The notes beneath the pieces are model-generated. The model made no database searches and was not told where the DNA came from. It saw only the letters and a list, made by a program, of their open reading frames with translations. A DNA stretch of 64,000 nt from DASUTB01 sp036374835 (lineage in GTDB: Bacteria; Actinomycetota; Actinomycetes; Jiangellales; Jiangellaceae), in the NCBI GenBank assembly GCA_036374835.1, contig DASUTB010000054.1:5267-69266 (forward strand), in the 5' to 3' direction. Every line of letters begins with the position of its first letter. Position 1 is the stretch's first letter. The translations under genes and the position numbers were made by a program. Shown one piece after another: positions 62,031 to 64,000 of this stretch.

Positions 62031-62945
62031 TCACCTCTGCCTCGGATCCAGTGCATCGCGCAACGCGTCCCCCATCAGGATGAAGGACAGCACGGTCAGC
62101 ACGAGCAGGGCGGCGGGGAACAACAGCAGTCCCGGCAGCTGGAGGAAGTACGCCTCATGTTGGTTGATCATGACTCCCCAGGAGATCGCCGGCGGGCGCA
62201 GCCCGACACCGAGGAACGACAGCGTCGCCTCGGCCTGGACGAACAGACCCAGCAGAATGGTCGCATACACCACCGTCGGGGCGATCGCGTTCGGCAGGAT
62301 GTGCCGGAACATCAGCCGGCCGTTGGTGGCGCCCAACGACTTCGCCGCCAGCACATAATCCAGGTTCTTGGACGCGAGCACGTTGCCGCGCATGATCCGG
62401 GCCACCGTCGGCCAGCCCAGCACGATCAATACCATCGCGACCGTCCACACGCTGTAGATCTTCAGCACCGTGAGGATGACGATCGCTCCGAGAAGGAACG
62501 GCAGGCCCAACACGATGTCGATGCCCCGCGAGATCACCGTATCGATCAGCCGGCCGTAGTAGCCGGCGAACAAGCCGAAAACACCGCCGATCAGCACGAC
62601 ACCCAACGTCGCGACCACGGCGATGATCAGTGACGGGCGGGCGCCGTAGATCGCGTGCGCGTAGTAGTCGCAACCGACGATGCTGGTGCCGAACCAGTGT
62701 TCGGCGCTCGGACCAAGCCGCGCCTGCGTCGTGCTGCAGGCGAGCGGGTCCTTGCTCGTCCACAGCCAGGGGAACACCGCCATCGAGACGACGACGAGCA
62801 CCCATCCGAGTGCGGCGAGAAAGATCGGGTTGTGTAGCAGTTCCCGGCGCGCGTCGGCCCACAGGCTCGCGGTGCGCTCGGACTGCGGCTCGCTACCAGG
62901 CTGCGCCGGTTCCGCGGCGGTCTCCGTTATGGCTGCGTCACTCAT
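62031..62945 (-). CDS. peptide ABC transporter permease (DppC/OppC type)
   Basis: 304 residues with six membrane helices. An acidic start (SDAAITETAAEPAQPGSEPQ) precedes the first helix near residue 45. The permease EAA loop is in YVLAAKSLGATNGRLMFRHILPNAIAP, and the C-terminus has AISWGVMINQHEAYF. The ATG overlaps the previous gene by 8 bp. It forms the channel with the permease upstream. Confidence 0.92.
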   Translation of the reverse strand: MSDAAITETAAEPAQPGSEPQSERTASLWADARRELLHNPIFLAALGWVLVVVSMAVFPWLWTSKDPLACSTTQARLGPSAEHWFGTSIVGCDYYAHAIYGARPSLIIAVVATLGVVLIGGVFGLFAGYYGRLIDTVISRGIDIVLGLPFLLGAIVILTVLKIYSVWTVAMVLIVLGWPTVARIMRGNVLASKNLDYVLAAKSLGATNGRLMFRHILPNAIAPTVVYATILLGLFVQAEATLSFLGVGLRPPAISWGVMINQHEAYFLQLPGLLLFPAALLVLTVLSFILMGDALRDALDPRQR

Positions 62946-63948
62946 AGCGAATCCTCGGGTCGAGCACGGCGTAAAGCAAATCCACGAACAGGCTGGCAGC
63001 CAGGTAGACAAGAACCAGGAACGTCGCGCCGCCGATCACCACCGCCGTCTCGCCGGTTCGGACCGAGCCGATGATCAGCCGGCCGAGTCCCGGAATGTTG
63101 AAGATGGTCTCGGTGATCAACGCTCCGCCGATCAGATTTCCCAAGTCGACGCCGAGGAACGTGACGACGGGGATCAGCGAGTTGCGCAGTGTGTGCACCC
63201 CGATGACCCGCTTCCTGGTGAGGGCCTTCGCCCGCGCGGTACGGACGTAATCGGATCGTGTGTTCTCCATGATGCTGGTGCGGGTGAGCCGCGCGGTCGC
63301 CGCCAGCGAAACCGACCCGAGCACCATGCCGGGAATGATCAGGCTCGCCCACGGGTAGTCGGCCTTGAATCCCGGGCTGAACACCGCGTTGGCCAGGATG
63401 TCGGGCACCCAGTCCATGCCACGCAGCACATTGCCGAAGTGCACACCGATGAATTCGCGGACCACCAGCCCCACCACGAAGATCGGCGAGGAGATCGCCA
63501 ATACGGTGGAGATCTTGACCAGGTAGTCCCAGAAGCTGCCGTTGCGCAGCCCGGCGAGCACACCTGCCGCGATGCCGATCACACCTTCGAAGACGAGCGC
63601 GATCAATGCCAGCCGCAGCGTGAACGGTAGCGCGTTGGCGATCAGCCCGGTGACCGGCTGCAGATTGAAATTTATGCCGAAGTCCCAGCGCAGGAAGATA
63701 TCTCCCAACCGGTCGACGAACAGTCCGAGGCACGGGTCACCGGCCCGGTCCAGGCAGGGATCGTCGAGGCCGAACCGCTCGCTGACGTTCTGCAGCAACT
63801 GCTCGGACGGAGCACGGTCGCCGAACATCGCGCGTACCGGGTTGCCGGAGAACTGAATACCCAACGATGTCAGGTAATGCAGCAGGAAGAGAGCGCCCAG
63901 CACGGTGGGTATGAACTGGAGCAGGCGCCTGACGACATAACGCCCCAC
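62938..63948 (-). CDS. peptide ABC transporter permease (DppB/OppB type)
   Basis: 336 residues with six membrane helices; the first begins QFIPTVLGALFLLHYLTS. The long first extracytoplasmic loop carries two cysteines (DDPCLDRAGDPCLG) that could form a disulfide. The EAA loop is in YVRTARAKALTRKRVIGVHTLRNSL. AGGAGG precedes the GTG by 7 nt. The binding protein, expected upstream, is beyond the right edge; 63949-64000 contains nothing else. Confidence 0.92.
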   Translation of the reverse strand: MGRYVVRRLLQFIPTVLGALFLLHYLTSLGIQFSGNPVRAMFGDRAPSEQLLQNVSERFGLDDPCLDRAGDPCLGLFVDRLGDIFLRWDFGINFNLQPVTGLIANALPFTLRLALIALVFEGVIGIAAGVLAGLRNGSFWDYLVKISTVLAISSPIFVVGLVVREFIGVHFGNVLRGMDWVPDILANAVFSPGFKADYPWASLIIPGMVLGSVSLAATARLTRTSIMENTRSDYVRTARAKALTRKRVIGVHTLRNSLIPVVTFLGVDLGNLIGGALITETIFNIPGLGRLIIGSVRTGETAVVIGGATFLVLVYLAASLFVDLLYAVLDPRIRYE

Positions 63949-64000
63949 GGGCGTACCTCCTCTCGGGCGCTGGGGTGGTGGCGAGCCTCCACAAGAGGCT

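Overview
The window is a dense, high-GC chromosomal segment from a free-living actinobacterium. The evidence is the gene content and order: a full division and cell wall (dcw) cluster ending in ftsZ, pgeF, yggS, sepF, yggT and wag31; a eukaryote-like IleS behind a translational T-box; lexA facing a LysM cell-division protein next to nrdR and a B12-dependent ribonucleotide reductase; and hflX, dapF, miaA and an extradiol-dioxygenase-like gene in the order known from mycobacteria. MurE carries the DNPR motif, so the wall should contain meso-diaminopimelate. No genus can be named from this evidence.

Layout. 1-4.1 kb: the 5' end of hisD, a large membrane protein with a phosphodiesterase-like outer domain, ybaK, and a four-helix membrane protein overlapping dnaE. 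4.1-9.5 kb: dnaE1, a small membrane protein, and a chorismate mutase fused to a degenerate DAHP-synthase-like domain. The fusion is preceded by a candidate Tyr/Phe/Trp leader peptide and attenuator hairpin. 9.6-12.0 kb: an operon yggU, TraR/DksA-like gene, lspA, rluD. 12.1-15.6 kb: T-box and ileS. 15.8-36.2 kb: the dcw cluster on the minus strand, transcribed from mraZ to wag31 with many 4-bp start/stop overlaps, broken once by a convergent Fur-family gene. 36.5-41.3 kb: moxR, a DUF58 protein and a membrane transglutaminase. 41.5-49.2 kb: a DUF3040 protein, an alpha/beta hydrolase, nrdR with an intein-containing nrdJ, a LysM protein and lexA with SOS boxes. 49.2-59.8 kb: dinG, an S9 peptidase, moaA, moaD, hflX, a 53-residue small ORF, dapF, miaA and two conserved genes of unknown role. 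60-64 kb: a peptide ABC transporter (two ATPases, two permeases) whose binding protein lies outside the window.

The least expected feature is a family of large intergenic palindromes whose arms start with GAATGATCACGT. They sit mostly at gene 3' ends. In three genes the TGA inside the arm is the stop codon. Paired arms form potential hairpins of 90 to 280 bp between convergent genes, and single arms occur elsewhere. A second, unrelated cluster of CCTGATC/GATCAGG motifs fills the gap at 41.3-41.46 kb. Several genes also appear leaderless, with a TANNCT-like -10 hexamer 6 to 7 nt before the start codon.
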